Assembly (NCBI GenBank): GCA_034435675.1 | Contig: DAOTWP010000284.1 | Span: 1 to 46,881 of the forward strand | Length of the DNA: 46,881 nucleotides | Direction of reading: 5' to 3' | DNA from: DAOTWP01 sp034435675 | Lineage (GTDB): Bacteria; Chloroflexota; Anaerolineae; Aggregatilineales; Phototrophicaceae | In this document: positions 1 to 9,075 of the stretch, piece after piece | How the letters are laid out: every line of letters starts with the position of its first letter | How positions within the stretch are numbered: position 1 is the first letter of the stretch | Position numbers and translations under genes: made by a program | The notes under the pieces: model-generated | Database searches by the model: none | Seen by the model: the letters and a program-made list of their open reading frames with translations, nothing else | Told to the model about the DNA's origin: nothing

Positions 1-105
1 CATTCGATCTTGCCGACGCTTCGCCGCTGTGTCATCCAAAAGAGAAAAGCACGCCCCGCTACTTTTCAGTTGCTGGAACATGCTTTTGCTTAACTTGATG
101 CCTAT

Positions 106-133
106 GGGACACACCTGGTGTGCCCCCTTTTTT
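106..133 (+). terminator. Rho-independent terminator of an upstream gene
   Basis: GGG-A-CACAC (106-114), a CTG loop, then GTGTG-C-CCC (118-126), with one A/C mismatch, followed by a run of six T (128-133). The shape is that of an intrinsic terminator on the plus strand. It implies that a plus-strand transcript from before the window ends here. Bases 1-238 hold no convincing gene. Confidence 0.6.
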
Positions 134-238
134 GCCAACCCGCCCCGCAGCACGCACCATCATTTGCGCATAATGTGTTTTTCTGCCTTAATTGTGGCTA
201 TAACATTGTGAAAGGAAAGGGACAGGTGGCTGTGCGCA

Positions 239-2470
239 TTGGCGCAGCCGCAGACGATTATGGCGCTCGTGGCAATTCGCGTTCTGATCATTAATCCGCG
301 CATAGACTTCGCAGTGTCCATCAAGAAAGCGCTGGAAGATACGGGTGCGTTCGAGGTTTATCCCTTTACCGGGGTGGAAACCGCCCTTGATTTCCTGCGT
401 GGGCACCCACAGGATGTTGCGCTGGTGGATTCCGAAGCGCCGGGTGTGCGGCTGGACGATTTTGTGTCCCGCGCACGCGGTTTGCAGCCCGATATTGCCA
501 TCATCGCCAGTCCACGCCGCATTGATGCGCAGATCATCCGCAAGCTGGGTTTACAGGATACCCTTGATCTGCCGTTCACCGCGCGCGACATCATCCCCCT
601 GCTCCAACACGCACTGCAAGACCGGCTGGACATGCTGCCCGACACGCGCGAAGTGCGCCAGGACACGCCTGAAGAGAGCGAAACCCTGCTGATCCCGCCG
701 CGCGCGCCCGCCAGCGGCAAAAGCGCAGAACGCCGCCCGCCGCCCACACTGCCGGAGTTTTCGTCACTGGACAAACTCGTCGTGCATTCCGGCGAATTTG
801 AAAAAGGGCTGGACGGCGGTGACACGCTGCATGTCGAGCTGGAAACCCCGGTCAACCCGCCCCCGCCCGCCGCGCCGGTCAGCAAGACATTCGAACGCCT
901 GGCAGCAGAAGAACCACCGATGCCCGGCGGTGAAGACACCGGCACGGTAGCCGATTTGCGCGTAGGGGTTAGCAATGCTTTCCTGGCGGAAGTGCTGGAT
1001 ATCATGCGCGAGGACACACCCACACCTGGCGCGCCCGCCGCAAAACTGGATGACCACGATACACCGTTGGGGCTTGATCCCAAATTCGATGAGGATGTTG
1101 AACAGGGCGAAACCACAGCGCGGCTGATTTTGCGCCTGACGAAAGCGGAACTCGAAACCCCGCAAAATGACGATTTCTCTCTGGACGCAGCAGTGCGCAA
1201 GCTGGCAAGCCAGTTGCCTGAAAACACACGCCCCACCCAGCCGATGCCAGAATGGCTGAACGCAGAAAAAAGCCTGCGCGAGCCGGATTTCCTGCGCGAT
1301 AACCTGCCCCGGCTGGATCAGGAATCCACCGCGCAAACGACACGCACTGCTAACGAAAAAATCGTGTCGAATCCGCAATCGCTGGAAACAGACCGGTTAA
1401 AACCGAAACCACCACAGCCGCCGCGCATACCAGAATTCGAACAGCTTATCACCGACAAGCCAGCGGTAGGGCGCGGTCTGCCTGCCTCTACCGGTGCACA
1501 GGATGACGACTCCAGCCTGCTGCACCGCACGGAAATCGTCGAACTGCAATCGGACTTTTTCCGGCTTGCCGCGTTTGAACTGCCGCCCGATGTAGTCAGT
1601 GCGCGCGCCGCTACTGCTATTGTGCCCGATCCTGATGACTTTGACGCGCTGATGGCAGACGATGACTCGCAGGACATCCTTGAACAGAATGCGCAGATCG
1701 CGCAGCTTGCGGTGAATCTCACGCAGGCATCGCTCGACCTGACCGCCGAAGCGACGCTGATTACGCAGGGCGGGCAGATTGTCGCCTATTCGGGCAGCAT
1801 GCCTGACCTTGAAGTTCAGGAAATTCGCGACGCGATTGGCGGTGACTGGGAAGTGGGCGAGGAAGGCACGCGCGTGCGCTTCCTGACGCTGGCAAGCAGC
1901 GGCAAGGAATATCTGCTTTACACGCGCCGCTCGGTGGATGACTTCACGCTGTCAATGGTCTTCGCCGGGACGACCCCCCTGCGCGATATTCGCCGACAGG
2001 GCAAGGCGCTGGTGGACGCGCTGCTCAGCGTGCCCGCGCCAAAACCGCTGACGCTGCCCGAACCCGTGCTGGCGGTGCAGGAAGTGCCCCCCGCGCAAGT
2101 GGATGTCGGACCACTGACTCCTTACACCTACCTCTGGCTGCTGAGCGATCCTGCGAGCAGCCTTGCCGAATCCGTGCGCGCCGGGCTGGCACGCGAGCTG
2201 CGCCGTCATTTGGAAAATGAAGGCTGGCACTTCGTGACCCTGCACATTGACGAAGACTACGTCTATATTCATGCGAATGTCCCCGGAGAACGCACCGGCA
2301 ACGAAGTCGTGCGCGATCTCAAAAATCGCAGCGCGCAGATCGCTGCTCGGCTGGATAACAGCCTGCCGCTGGAATTCCTGTGGGCAACCAGCTATCTGGT
2401 CGTTACACCCGGACGCCCGCTGGATCAGGAAGAGATTCAGAGCTTCATCCAGTTTGACCGCATGGCTTAG
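239..2470 (+). CDS. Pseudo-receiver / Roadblock-like protein with an inactivated Y1 (IS200/IS605-type) transposase domain
   Basis: A 743-aa protein, probably cytoplasmic. Start TTG at 239, preceded by AGGTGG at 224-229; the next ATG (260) has no ribosome site. Residues ~12-125 resemble a response-regulator receiver: Asp64 sits in the acceptor position, but the N-terminal acidic pair is replaced by Asn-Pro and the usual Lys-Pro is Leu111-Pro. Residues ~125-470 are acidic, proline-rich linker. Residues ~475-600 look like a Roadblock/LC7-type fold. Residues ~630-743 match the fold order of TnpA from IS200/IS605 elements: the segment aligning with TnpA D-H-x-H reads D-Y-V-Y (Tyr674, Tyr676), followed by an LKxRSAxI-type helix, then LWATSYLVVTPG, then a final helix in which the catalytic Tyr position is Phe736. 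Both HUH histidines and the nucleophile are therefore absent. The domain calls are by eye. The function is unknown; a nucleic-acid-binding regulator is an inference. Confidence 0.75.
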   Translation: MAQPQTIMALVAIRVLIINPRIDFAVSIKKALEDTGAFEVYPFTGVETALDFLRGHPQDVALVDSEAPGVRLDDFVSRARGLQPDIAIIASPRRIDAQIIRKLGLQDTLDLPFTARDIIPLLQHALQDRLDMLPDTREVRQDTPEESETLLIPPRAPASGKSAERRPPPTLPEFSSLDKLVVHSGEFEKGLDGGDTLHVELETPVNPPPPAAPVSKTFERLAAEEPPMPGGEDTGTVADLRVGVSNAFLAEVLDIMREDTPTPGAPAAKLDDHDTPLGLDPKFDEDVEQGETTARLILRLTKAELETPQNDDFSLDAAVRKLASQLPENTRPTQPMPEWLNAEKSLREPDFLRDNLPRLDQESTAQTTRTANEKIVSNPQSLETDRLKPKPPQPPRIPEFEQLITDKPAVGRGLPASTGAQDDDSSLLHRTEIVELQSDFFRLAAFELPPDVVSARAATAIVPDPDDFDALMADDDSQDILEQNAQIAQLAVNLTQASLDLTAEATLITQGGQIVAYSGSMPDLEVQEIRDAIGGDWEVGEEGTRVRFLTLASSGKEYLLYTRRSVDDFTLSMVFAGTTPLRDIRRQGKALVDALLSVPAPKPLTLPEPVLAVQEVPPAQVDVGPLTPYTYLWLLSDPASSLAESVRAGLARELRRHLENEGWHFVTLHIDEDYVYIHANVPGERTGNEVVRDLKNRSAQIAARLDNSLPLEFLWATSYLVVTPGRPLDQEEIQSFIQFDRMA

Positions 2471-2539
2471 AATGCACGCGCGACATGCCTTTGTCCTACG
2501 AATGCGCTAGTTAGTCGCATAGCTCTAATTCTGCATTAA

Positions 2540-2559
2540 CCTGCGTTACAACCCGCAGG
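2540..2559 (+). terminator. Hairpin between the pseudo-receiver gene and polA
   Basis: CCTGCG (2540-2545) pairs with CGCAGG (2554-2559) across an 8-nt loop. It lies 70 bases after the stop codon of the preceding gene. There is no T tract, so it is only a possible termination or RNA-end structure. Confidence 0.25.
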
Positions 2560-2624
2560 CGCCGGCAGCCCGACAGCCTACATCCCCGAAAACAGGTTGC
2601 GGTAGTGACGTGCGCAAAGCGTGC

Positions 2625-2630
2625 TATAAT
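2625..2630 (+). promoter_or_regulatory. Probable -10 box of polA
   Basis: A consensus TATAAT at 2625-2630. No good -35 box is found at 16-18 bp (TTGCGG at 2597 is 22 bp away). Transcription from here would start near 2637, downstream of the TTG at 2630, which argues for translation starting at ATG 2675. Confidence 0.45.
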
Positions 2631-2674
2631 TGCACATATGTTTCAGTTCCCCGCTTGTGAAAGTGACTGTGCTT

Positions 2675-5518
2675 ATGACTTCGCCTGATATTCAGCGCCC
2701 GATTCTGTATCTGATTGACGGGCACGCTGTCGCTTACCGGCAGTATTTCGCCATGAAAAATGTGAGCCGCCCGTTTACCACCAGCAAGGGCGAACCCACC
2801 GGCGCAACGCTGGGTTTTGCCAGCCTGCTGCTCAACCTGCTCTACGGTGTGCATCCCGATTATCTCGCTGTCTCGTTCGATATGGGCTTAAGCGGGCGCG
2901 AGGCGCTGTACCCCGCTTACAAGGCGCAGCGGGCGGATATGGAAGCCGATCTGGTCATCCAGATGGGGCGCATTCACCAGCTTGTCGAGGCGTTCAATAT
3001 CCCCGTGCTGGAAAAGGCGGGTTATGAGGCAGACGACATCATCGGCACAATTGCCCGGCAGGCAACCGAACAGGGTGTCTATGTGCGCATCATCACCGGT
3101 GATCGGGATATTCTGCAACTGCTCAACCCGTACACCAGCGTGCAAATGGCAAAACGACAGGAAAAAGAGAGTGACCGGGTTTACGACGAAGCGCTGTTCT
3201 ACGATGAATATGGGCTAACCCCAAAGCAGTTAATTGACTACAAGGCGCTGGTTGGCGACACGTCAGACAACATCCCCGGTGTGCGCGGCGTGGGCGAAAA
3301 GACCGCCCTGCCGCTGCTGCAACAGTACGGCAATATCGAAACCTTGTACGAACATCTTGACGAGATCAAGGGCGCAACGCAGAAAAAGCTGATTGATGGC
3401 AGGGCAATGGCATTCTTGAGCAAGACGCTCGCCACCATCAAACAGGATTTGCCGGTCACGCTCGATCTGAACGCCTGTGTCGCCCATGATTTTGACCGCG
3501 CCGCCGTCGAGAAGCTGTTCTATGAACTGGAATTCCGCACGCTGCTCAAACGTCTGCAAACGCTGGCGGGCGGCGTTGACGCTTTCCTTGCCAGCGCTGA
3601 GGACAGCAGTGAGATTCAGACAGGCGAAGTTTCCGAGTTTGCCGCGCCTGCCGCGCTGCCCTCCAAAACGCCCGTCACCGTGATTGTCCGCGATGCGGCG
3701 GGCTTGCAAACGCTGGTCGAAACGCTGAAGGGCGCACAGGCAATCGCCTTCGATACGGAGACAACCAGCCTGGACCAGATGGCGGCAAAACTGGTGGGCA
3801 TCTCGCTCTCGGTGGACGGCGAAACCGGCTACTACATCCCCGTAGGGCACAGTGCCCCGACGGATCAGCTCTTTGTGGAGCAGCCGCAGCAGCTCCCCAT
3901 GCAAACGGTGCTGGACGCCCTGCGCCCGGCACTGACCGATCCGGCAATCCCCAAGTGGGGACACAACGCCATCTACGATCTGGTCATTCTCCAGCGTCAT
4001 GGCATTGATGTTGCGCCGATTGCGTTTGATACGATGATCGGCAAATGGCTGTGCGAACCGGAAACCAAGTTTCTCGGTTTGAAGGACATGGCGAAAGAGG
4101 CATTCGATGTGCGCATGACTGAAATCAGTGCGCTGATTGGCAGTGGCAAGAAGCAGATCACGTTTGATCAGGTGTCCATTGAAACTGCCGCGCCCTATGC
4201 CGCCGCCGACGCCATCTACACTTATCAGTTGGTCGAGGCGAAGGTGCGCCCCCAGCTTGAGGACGCCGGGCTGGTAGACCTGTTCCAGAACATGGAAATG
4301 CCGCTGGTGCCAGTGATCGCCGCGATGGAACGCGCGGGCGTGGCACTGGATGTCCCCTTTCTGACGCAGTTGAGCCAGGACATGCAAAAGCAGCTTGCCG
4401 AAATTGAGCAAAATATCTACGCCCTCAGCGGCGGTTATGGCGAGTTCAACATCAACAGCCCCAAACAGCTTAACGATGTTCTCTTCGGCAAGCTGGGGCT
4501 GCCCGTAGAAGGCATTCCCAAAACGACACACGGTTATTCCACCGCTGCGGGGGTGCTGGACTCGCTGTATGACAGGCACGAAATCATCCGCTGGATTCTG
4601 GAACACCGCGAAATCAGCAAACTCAAGAGCACTTATGTGGACGCACTGCCCGCGCTGATCAACCCGCAAACCGGGCGTGTGCATACCAGCTACAACCAGA
4701 CGGGCACAACTACCGGACGGCTGAGCAGCAGCAGCCCCAACCTGCAAAACATCCCCATCCGCACTGAATCGCGCCGGGAAATCCGCAAGGCGTTTATCGC
4801 GCCGCCGGGACGCCTGCTGCTCTCGGTGGACTACAGCCAGATCGAACTGCGTGTGATGGCGCATATCAGCCGTGACGCCGGGCTGCTGGAGGCATTCCGC
4901 CAGAAGCAGGACATCCATGCCGCCACCGCCGCGCGCGTGTTTGGCGTGCCGCTGGAGCAGGTCACCTATGAACAGCGCAGCTTTGCCAAGCGCGTCAATT
5001 TCGGGCTGATTTACGGCATGGGCGCGTTCCGGCTGGCGCGGGACAGCGAACTGACACTGGCAGAGGCAAACCGCTTCATCGACGCATACTTCCAGTTCTT
5101 CCCCGGCGTGAAACAGTACATGGACAACACCAAACGGCAGGCGGCAGAAACCGGCTACCTGTACACGCTGTTTGGCAGACGCGGCGACTTCCGCGGGCTG
5201 CGGCGGCGCGACACGAGTACGGTGCTGAAGCAGGCGCTGGAACGGGCGGCGATCAATATGCCCATTCAGGGCACGGCAGCGGACATTCTCAAGCAGGCGA
5301 TGCTCAACCTTAGTGCGGCGCTGCGCACATCAGGTTACGGGGCGCAGATGATTTTGCAGGTGCATGACGAACTTGTGCTGGAAGTGGATGAAGCCGATAT
5401 TCAGCCCGTGCGCGATCTCGTCGTCAGCACGATGGAACACGCCTACCAACTGGATGCGCCGCTGGTCGCCAACGCACAGGTCGGCAAGAACTGGCGCGAT
5501 ATGGATGTAATTTTGTAG
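2675..5518 (+). CDS. polA: DNA polymerase I
   Basis: A 947-aa family A DNA polymerase for Okazaki-fragment maturation and repair synthesis. All three domains are present. The N-terminal 5'-3' exonuclease carries YEADDIIG, GDRDILQL and DNIPGVRGVGEKTA. The 3'-5' exonuclease carries DTETTSLD (Asp360), NAIYDLVIL and YAAADAIYT, so the metal ligands for proofreading look intact, unlike many Gram-positive Pol I enzymes. The polymerase carries motif A (VDYSQIELR), the O-helix (KRVNFGLIYGMG, with the Phe that favours dNTPs over ddNTPs) and motif C (VHDELVLEV, Asp898). Start chosen at ATG 2675 because the frame upstream contains the -10 box and the protein then begins just before the exonuclease core. 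A longer frame from TTG 2630 is possible but less likely. Confidence 0.97.
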   Translation: MTSPDIQRPILYLIDGHAVAYRQYFAMKNVSRPFTTSKGEPTGATLGFASLLLNLLYGVHPDYLAVSFDMGLSGREALYPAYKAQRADMEADLVIQMGRIHQLVEAFNIPVLEKAGYEADDIIGTIARQATEQGVYVRIITGDRDILQLLNPYTSVQMAKRQEKESDRVYDEALFYDEYGLTPKQLIDYKALVGDTSDNIPGVRGVGEKTALPLLQQYGNIETLYEHLDEIKGATQKKLIDGRAMAFLSKTLATIKQDLPVTLDLNACVAHDFDRAAVEKLFYELEFRTLLKRLQTLAGGVDAFLASAEDSSEIQTGEVSEFAAPAALPSKTPVTVIVRDAAGLQTLVETLKGAQAIAFDTETTSLDQMAAKLVGISLSVDGETGYYIPVGHSAPTDQLFVEQPQQLPMQTVLDALRPALTDPAIPKWGHNAIYDLVILQRHGIDVAPIAFDTMIGKWLCEPETKFLGLKDMAKEAFDVRMTEISALIGSGKKQITFDQVSIETAAPYAAADAIYTYQLVEAKVRPQLEDAGLVDLFQNMEMPLVPVIAAMERAGVALDVPFLTQLSQDMQKQLAEIEQNIYALSGGYGEFNINSPKQLNDVLFGKLGLPVEGIPKTTHGYSTAAGVLDSLYDRHEIIRWILEHREISKLKSTYVDALPALINPQTGRVHTSYNQTGTTTGRLSSSSPNLQNIPIRTESRREIRKAFIAPPGRLLLSVDYSQIELRVMAHISRDAGLLEAFRQKQDIHAATAARVFGVPLEQVTYEQRSFAKRVNFGLIYGMGAFRLARDSELTLAEANRFIDAYFQFFPGVKQYMDNTKRQAAETGYLYTLFGRRGDFRGLRRRDTSTVLKQALERAAINMPIQGTAADILKQAMLNLSAALRTSGYGAQMILQVHDELVLEVDEADIQPVRDLVVSTMEHAYQLDAPLVANAQVGKNWRDMDVIL

Positions 5519-5541
5519 TGCAGCAATGATGAGCGCGCTGG

Positions 5542-5571
5542 CTGAACAAGGAGATAAATCCCCTTGTTCAG
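5542..5571 (+). terminator. Inverted repeat after polA
   Basis: A perfect 10-bp inverted repeat, CTGAACAAGG (5542-5551) and CCTTGTTCAG (5562-5571), around a 10-nt loop, 24 bases after the polA stop. There is no T run after it. It probably marks the 3' end of the polA transcript or protects it. Confidence 0.4.
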
Positions 5572-5804
5572 TCTGCAAATCAATCCTGCTGTGCCATTAG
5601 CAGCGCTTGTGGTGTGCGCGCTGTACCTGCTGCCGTGCCCCCACCCCCACGCCCGGTGGTATGTGCTGCAAAAAGATGCTGGACACACGTGCGCTGACAA
5701 CCCGACTCAAACCTTTGTGCAGTTTCGCCAGCCCTGTACTTGTGCTATAGTTCCCATAGAGTTGAGAGATAGCTTTTTTCCACACCACAGGGTTATAGAA
5801 CGTG

Positions 5805-6743
5805 ATGCGACATTTTCTAGACTTTATGGATTGGTCCAGCGCTGAGCTGCACCAACTGATCGATTCGGCGCTGTTTCTCAAAAACGAATGGCGCTCAGGC
5901 GGCAATCGCCCGGTGCTGGCGGGAAAAACGCTGGGCATGATATTCCAGAAGCCTTCCCTGCGCACGCGGGTCTCATTTGAAGTTGGCATGCTGCATCTGG
6001 GCGGTCACGCGCTGATGCTCAGCCCGCAAGAAATCGGACTGGGCAAACGCGAAAGCATCGCCGACGTGGCGCGGGTGCTGAGCGGTTATGTGCAGGGCAT
6101 CATGGCGCGCGTCTTTGAGCACGCCCATGTCGAAGCGCTGGCGGCGCATGCGCATGTCCCGGTCATCAACGGATTGAGCGATGACCGTCACCCCTGCCAG
6201 GCAATGGCGGATGTGCTGACCATCCGGGAGCGTTTTGGACGCACCGAGGGACTGAAGGTCGCCTTTATTGGCGATGGCAACAATGTGGCAGCGTCAATGG
6301 CGCTGGCGTGCGCACAGTTCCAGATGGATTTTGCGATTGCCACGCCGCAGGGTTACGAACTGCCCCAGGGTGTGCTGGATAGCGTGCGTCAGATTGCCGC
6401 CCAAAATCTTTACCCGATGACGCTGGATGTCTGCACAGACCCGCGCGATGCTGCGGCTGGTGCTGATGTGCTCTACACGGACACCTGGGTCAGCATGGGG
6501 CAGGAAGAGGAAGTCGCCCGGCGCGAAGCCGCCTTTGCCGCCTACCAGATTAATACGGAACTGCTGCAAGAAGCCAAACCCACCGCGATTGTGCTGCACT
6601 GTTTGCCAGCGCATCGCGGGCAGGAGATTACGGACGATGTCGCAGATGGGCACCAGTCCGCGATTTTCCAGCAGGCAGAAAACCGCCTGCACGCACAAAA
6701 AGCCATTCTGGTGAAATTAATGCTGAATCCGAATCAGGCGTGA
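5805..6743 (+). CDS. argF: Ornithine carbamoyltransferase
   Basis: A 312-aa enzyme that makes citrulline from ornithine and carbamoyl phosphate in arginine synthesis. The carbamoyl-phosphate loop reads SLRTR (51-55) where STRTR is more common. HPCQAMAD, the GDGNN segment, DTWVSMGQE (the ornithine-binding SMG loop) and HCLPAHRGQE are all present, which supports the ornithine rather than the aspartate or N-acetylornithine enzymes. ATG 5805 is preferred to the GTG directly before it because ornithine carbamoyltransferases commonly begin MRHFLD or MKHFLD. A -10-like TATAGT lies at 5746-5751. No other arginine gene is in the window. The next gene starts 21 bases later, so co-transcription with the TPR gene is likely. 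Confidence 0.95.
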   Translation: MRHFLDFMDWSSAELHQLIDSALFLKNEWRSGGNRPVLAGKTLGMIFQKPSLRTRVSFEVGMLHLGGHALMLSPQEIGLGKRESIADVARVLSGYVQGIMARVFEHAHVEALAAHAHVPVINGLSDDRHPCQAMADVLTIRERFGRTEGLKVAFIGDGNNVAASMALACAQFQMDFAIATPQGYELPQGVLDSVRQIAAQNLYPMTLDVCTDPRDAAAGADVLYTDTWVSMGQEEEVARREAAFAAYQINTELLQEAKPTAIVLHCLPAHRGQEITDDVADGHQSAIFQQAENRLHAQKAILVKLMLNPNQA

Positions 6744-6764
6744 TTGGAACAGAACAGAGGTACT

Positions 6765-9068
6765 ATGCCCGCCAACCGTGAAGCGTATGAAAACGCGATG
6801 AATGAAGGTCACAACGCCGCCTGGGATCAGGACTGGACGGTTGCCGTTACCGCTTACGGACGGGCGGTGCAGGAGTTTCCTGAAGACCCTGAGGCGCATA
6901 TTCACCTGGGGCTGGCGCTGCTGCAAGCGAACCGCCTGGAAGATGCGCTGCGCGTCTATAAGCGCGCACACCAGCTTGCGCCTGATGATCCAATCCCGCT
7001 GGAAAAGAGCGCAGATGTGCTGGAGCGCATGGGACGGCTGAAAGAAGCTGCCCAGCAGTATGTTAACGTGTCGGATGTCTATCTTGCCCTGCGCGACATG
7101 CCCAAGGCAATAGGCAACTGGGAACGCGCCACACAGCTTACACCCGGTCTGGTACAGATTCATGCCAAACTGGCGCAGGCATATGAGCGCATTGGCGAAA
7201 AGAACAAGGCGATCCGCGAATACCTGACGCTGGCGTTCAACTTCCAGCGCATGAACGAAAACGACAAGGCGATGAAAGCGGTGGAACGCGCCCTGCGGCT
7301 GGACAAACGCAATGTCCAGGCGCTGAACACGCTGCGAGCGCTGAAAAGCGGCGCGAAAGTACAGCTTCCGGCTGACATGGAAGAAGAAGAGCTGAAAGGC
7401 AAGCGCGGTACCGGCAAGCTGGGGACTGGCAAGCTGGGGACTGGCAAACTGACCCCGCCCGCCGATTTCGACATCTTCAACAATGACCTGCTCGAAACCC
7501 CTGCTGCTGCACCGACCTCAGACCCACGTGGACCGCTGGGCGAAGTAATGGGCGAGGCGCTGACCATGCTCGCCGCGCATGTGGTCGAAAGTGGTTCACT
7601 GGATGCAGCAGGTGGCGACGCCATGCAGGGAATGGCACTCCAGCGGCAGGAACTGTATGAACAGGCTATCACCGCTTATCAGCGAGCGGACACTAAACTG
7701 CGCAACCCCGCGCTGAAGTTAAATCTCGGCGCGCTGCTGCTGCTGACAGACCAACCTGAACAGGCAATCAAGACGCTGTCCGAGGTTGTGAATGTCGCCC
7801 CACTGGCGGCGGGCGCACTGCACGGTTTGGGGCAGGCAAACGCCAAGCTGGGCAAACACAAAGCCGCGGCAACCTACCTGATTCGCTGCTTGCAAACGGT
7901 GGACACCGCACTGGCGCTGAATGTCAATGAGGCAGCCGAGCTTTCACAGGTATATAACACACTTTTGGCTGCCGTTGAGGCGCGCAGTGAGGAAGCACTG
8001 GCAGCGCTGACCGAGCGCTTTGGCGGGCTGCTGACCGGCGGCGATTGGAAACAGCGCATTCCCGAAACACGCCGCCATCTGGGCGAAATCCTTTCGTCCG
8101 GTGAAGGCGAACAAGGCATGATTGATTTCCTCGTTGCCAGCCGCACAGGCGAATTGCAGGACTCGCTGGGCAAAATTGACCGCTACATTGCGCAGGGGCT
8201 GCTGACCCTGGCAATGGATGAAGCGCACTACGTGATCGAATACTCGCCACAGTATTTGCCTGTGCATGTGCGTATGGCGGATATTATGATGAAGGAAGGG
8301 CGCGTGCGGCAGGCAATCACCAAATACGAGGTGGTGGCACGTTCGTATCTGGTGCGCGGCGAAACCGAAAAAACCACCTCGATTCTCAAGGATGTGCTGG
8401 AAATGGCGCCGCTGGACATCGGCGTGCGCACCTCGCTGATTGACCTGCTGCGCAGCGAAAACCGGCAGGCAGATGCGCTGGATCACTATATCGCGCTGGC
8501 AGATACTTACCAACAGCTCGGCAACTTCGAGATGGCGCGCGAAACCTATGGCGCGGCAGAACGGCTGGCACGACAGATCAACGCGCCGCTCAGCAAAGTG
8601 GTCGAAATCAAGCACCGCGTGGCGGACATTGACCAACTGCGCCTGGATTTGCGCAAGGCGCAGCGCACCTATGAAGAAATCGTGCAGGTGGCGCCGGACG
8701 ACGAACGCGCCTACCGGATGCTGGTCGATCTGGGCTACAACCAGAACAATACGGTGGAGGCGATCAAACATCTCGATAAACTGTTGGGTCTGTATGCCAA
8801 GAACAAGCAGGTCACGCGCATCACCCAACTGCTGGAAGAACTGGTCAACCGGCATCGCAACGACACCGGGCTGCGGGCACGACTGGCATCGATCTATGGA
8901 CGGTTGGGACGCAAGGAAGATGCTGTCGAGCAGTACAACGCCCTGTTTGACCTGCAAATCGAAACCGGGCTGCAAAACGATGCTAAGGACACACTGCGCA
9001 GCATCATCGCGCTCAAACCACCCCAGGTCAACGACTACGTGGATTTGCTGCGTAAGCTAGGGGGCTGA
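6765..9068 (+). CDS. Large tetratricopeptide-repeat protein
   Basis: A 767-aa soluble protein built from TPR-like helical pairs in two blocks, residues ~5-205 and ~280-765, joined by a charged linker. Canonical units can be read, such as A-x-I-H-L-G-L-A-L-L followed by A-L-R-V-Y-K-R-A. There is no signal peptide and no catalytic domain. The linker contains three GTGKL pentapeptides encoded by a 15-bp tandem repeat. Start at ATG 6765 with AGAGG just upstream; a TTG at 6744 is in frame. It lies between argF and cdaA, and its stop is 7 bases from the cdaA start, so it is probably co-expressed with the c-di-AMP genes. TPR proteins are scaffolds; the partner here is unknown. Confidence 0.85.
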   Translation: MPANREAYENAMNEGHNAAWDQDWTVAVTAYGRAVQEFPEDPEAHIHLGLALLQANRLEDALRVYKRAHQLAPDDPIPLEKSADVLERMGRLKEAAQQYVNVSDVYLALRDMPKAIGNWERATQLTPGLVQIHAKLAQAYERIGEKNKAIREYLTLAFNFQRMNENDKAMKAVERALRLDKRNVQALNTLRALKSGAKVQLPADMEEEELKGKRGTGKLGTGKLGTGKLTPPADFDIFNNDLLETPAAAPTSDPRGPLGEVMGEALTMLAAHVVESGSLDAAGGDAMQGMALQRQELYEQAITAYQRADTKLRNPALKLNLGALLLLTDQPEQAIKTLSEVVNVAPLAAGALHGLGQANAKLGKHKAAATYLIRCLQTVDTALALNVNEAAELSQVYNTLLAAVEARSEEALAALTERFGGLLTGGDWKQRIPETRRHLGEILSSGEGEQGMIDFLVASRTGELQDSLGKIDRYIAQGLLTLAMDEAHYVIEYSPQYLPVHVRMADIMMKEGRVRQAITKYEVVARSYLVRGETEKTTSILKDVLEMAPLDIGVRTSLIDLLRSENRQADALDHYIALADTYQQLGNFEMARETYGAAERLARQINAPLSKVVEIKHRVADIDQLRLDLRKAQRTYEEIVQVAPDDERAYRMLVDLGYNQNNTVEAIKHLDKLLGLYAKNKQVTRITQLLEELVNRHRNDTGLRARLASIYGRLGRKEDAVEQYNALFDLQIETGLQNDAKDTLRSIIALKPPQVNDYVDLLRKLGG
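7410..7454 (+). repeat. 15-bp tandem repeat, three copies, in the TPR gene
   Basis: Three in-frame 15-bp units (7410-7424, 7425-7439, 7440-7454), the first two differing at one base and the third diverging at its end. They encode GTGKL three times in the linker between the two TPR blocks. Copy number could change by slippage without altering the frame. Confidence 0.8.
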
Positions 9069-9075
9069 GCCGTTA

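Noticed and set aside
29..211. 60-codon frame at the window start
   Set aside because: It runs through a clear terminator hairpin, has no ribosome site and no family resemblance.
3263..4918. 551-codon minus-strand frame antisense to polA
   Set aside because: Shadow of a GC-rich coding gene; the plus-strand frame is unmistakable DNA polymerase I.
5564..5845. 93-codon frame between polA and argF
   Set aside because: It starts inside the post-polA inverted repeat, overlaps the argF start, and its composition looks non-coding.
7410..7454. Possible CRISPR-like array
   Set aside because: The repeats are contiguous, in frame and only 15 bp; no spacers.
7944..8975. 343-codon minus-strand frame antisense to the TPR gene
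   Set aside because: Shadow frame with His/Gln-rich composition and no domain.
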